Below, one piece after another: positions 17,457 to 18,594 of a stretch of DNA of 18,594 bases. Position 1 is the first letter of the stretch. Every line of letters starts with the position of its first letter. The position numbers were made by a program, and so were the translations under genes. A model generated the notes under the pieces. That model did no database searches. It was given only the letters and a program-made list of their open reading frames with translations, and had not been told where the DNA came from. The stretch lies in the NCBI GenBank assembly GCA_015039465.1, contig MU130601.1:33402-51995 (forward strand), read 5' to 3'. Source of the stretch: Phlegmacium glaucopus. Taxonomy: Eukaryota > Basidiomycota > Agaricomycetes > Agaricales > Cortinariaceae.

Positions 17457-18594
17457 ATGACTTCACATCAGCCAACGGTGACCGCATACAAGCGAAAAAA
17501 GCGGTCGAAGAAAGATAATCCCTCCCTGCGAGAAGATGACGATGATACAATAGACACAGTTACACATGAAGAGATTGAGGTACTTACAAGTAGGGGGCCA
17601 GTAACCAAGCGGGTCAAGGTCCCTCTGAAACCTCTCCCAAACGAACCAACTATATCAACAGGGGTACCCCCAGCCCCCACTGCCTTCACCTTTGATCCAA
17701 GGTATGAAGAACCTCAAGAGGATCCCGTCAATCAGCCGAAACAAAATAAGGTGAGGTCAAGAGTTGGTCGACCGATAACATACTGAAAGGGAATATATGC
17801 TAGAGACAAAGAGATTATGTTCTGGAATTTGTGGGCCGTATCGATGATCTGCTTCAAGCTCATTTGTCCCGAGAGGCATGGCCCATAGACCAACGCAGGT
17901 GTTCCCACTGCACATTAGATAACTGGGCTGTTTGGAGATGTACAGATTGCACCCTTGGCCGACCCGTTTGTCGGCAGTGCATGCGGCAGACCCACCAAGA
18001 CAGTCCTTTGCATCGTATTGAACGTTGGACTGGCACTCATTTCCGGCGGGCTGCGCTTTGGGAAGTCGGCACTTATATCCTAGTGCGACATCATACAGGA
18101 GCCTCAATATGTGATAATCTCCTGTTTCAAAGGGACTACCTGGAGAGATTTGAGATACAAAAGGACAATGCCGAACAGGAATTGGGTCATCAGGGGGTGT
18201 TGTGGAGTTCGGCATCAAGTTCGGCATCGGCCCCCGAGGGATTGCCATCGGAACCTGACTCAACAAATGATGTTCCAATGATGGATGGATGTGGTGGAAG
18301 GGATCCAGGGCATAATGAAGCTCCTAGTGATGATCAATTCCCTCTTTACCTGGAATCACTCTGGCAGAACGAACCAGAAGACAAGGACATATTGGATGAC
18401 ATTAACGATGTCTATGAACAAATGGATGGCGATGATGATGCAGTGGGGGAAGATGGAGATGATGATATGGTTTGCCTACCCGCTTATTTACCACCTATGA
18501 CAGGTGCCGGTGCCGGTGCCGAGTACTCCGATGATGCGCCGAGGGCCGATGCTCTCAACAATGTCCATGTACGAATTGTGCATACCAATGGTAT
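17457..18594 (+). CDS. KDZ-transposase-type protein, N-terminal part (CxC2-associated), cut by window end
   Basis: The start is ATG 17457 (MTSHQPTVTAYKRKKRSKKD). Exon 1 is 17457-17750 (98 codons). Intron 17751-17803 (GTGAGG...GCTAG, phase 0) follows, then exon 2 from 17804, open to the window end. Exon 2 reads RQRDYVLEFVGRIDDLLQAH, then a Cys/His cluster at about 17895-18012 (CSHC, WRCTDC, VCRQCMRQTHQ). After that come RIERWTGTHFRRAALWEVG, an acidic linker, and VRIVHTNG at the edge. This order is the one preceding the CxC2 cysteine cluster and KDZ (Kyakuja-Dileera-Zisupton) transposase domain in basidiomycete proteins. The cluster and the catalytic domain should follow outside the window. The visible part is intact, with no stop or frameshift. 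Confidence 0.85.
17751..17803 (+). other. intron in the KDZ-type gene
   Basis: 53 nt starting GTGAGG and ending TGCTAG, with TACTGAAA as a branch-site candidate. Reading through gives a stop (TGA at 17784-17786), and splicing continues the conserved frame. Confidence 0.75.

Noticed and set aside
17757..18278. 173-residue minus-strand ORF
   Set aside because: It is antisense to the conserved exon 2 of the KDZ-type gene, with no motif of its own.

Overview
The window reads as transposon-rich DNA from a filamentous fungus, most likely a mushroom-forming basidiomycete (Agaricomycetes). The grounds are short introns of about 43-72 nt (one candidate is 150 nt), a KDZ-transposase-associated CxC2-type gene at the right end, a Zn2Cys6-like cysteine cluster, and a DNA-transposon protein family I recognise from basidiomycete genomes. 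No rRNA, tRNA, CRISPR array or bacterial feature was seen.

Left third (1-7.7 kb). A decayed DNA transposon lies on the minus strand between imperfect terminal inverted repeats at 958-975 and 7656-7673. Its transposase gene is split. The N-terminal half is at 6769-5211: start codon, coiled coil, DGTGH block and DHCAKE block. The C-terminal half is at 2611-1217 and holds the WMPSTND/NEGALG block. Between them lie about 2.6 kb of foreign sequence with two LTR-like segments, an A25 tract and gene scraps, and the central part of the transposase is missing. To the left, 125-555 is an inverted copy of 5691-6121 (430 of 431 bases by eye).

The most unusual observation is at 2-124. This stretch is the base-by-base complement of 6231-6353 in the SAME direction (not reversed), with two mismatches. 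It abuts the true inverted repeat at 124/125. No known DNA copying process makes such a mirror copy, so it is either an assembly or processing error or something new.

Middle (7.7-10.6 kb). An unrecognised reading frame with a long Glu/Lys tract (8143-9185) is followed by a 299-bp tandem repeat and other repeats.

Right half (10.6-18.6 kb). Two divergent gene pairs are present. Gene A (minus, 11484-10660, three exons) is paired with gene B (plus, 11696-14167, Zn2Cys6-like cluster plus coiled coil). Gene C (minus, 16685-14798, four exons, C-terminus made from a 20-bp minisatellite) is paired with a CxC2/KDZ-type transposase N-terminus (plus, 17457 to the window end, cut off). The C/KDZ intergenic region is tandemly duplicated, including the start codon of gene C. 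Hexamers of the GCCGAT type run through coding and non-coding DNA here. Genes A, B and C may be passengers of one large KDZ element, but that is inference. Nonsense codons inside the otherwise conserved frames of the transposon, gene A and gene C are almost all TGA, which suits CGA-to-TGA decay by cytosine deamination.
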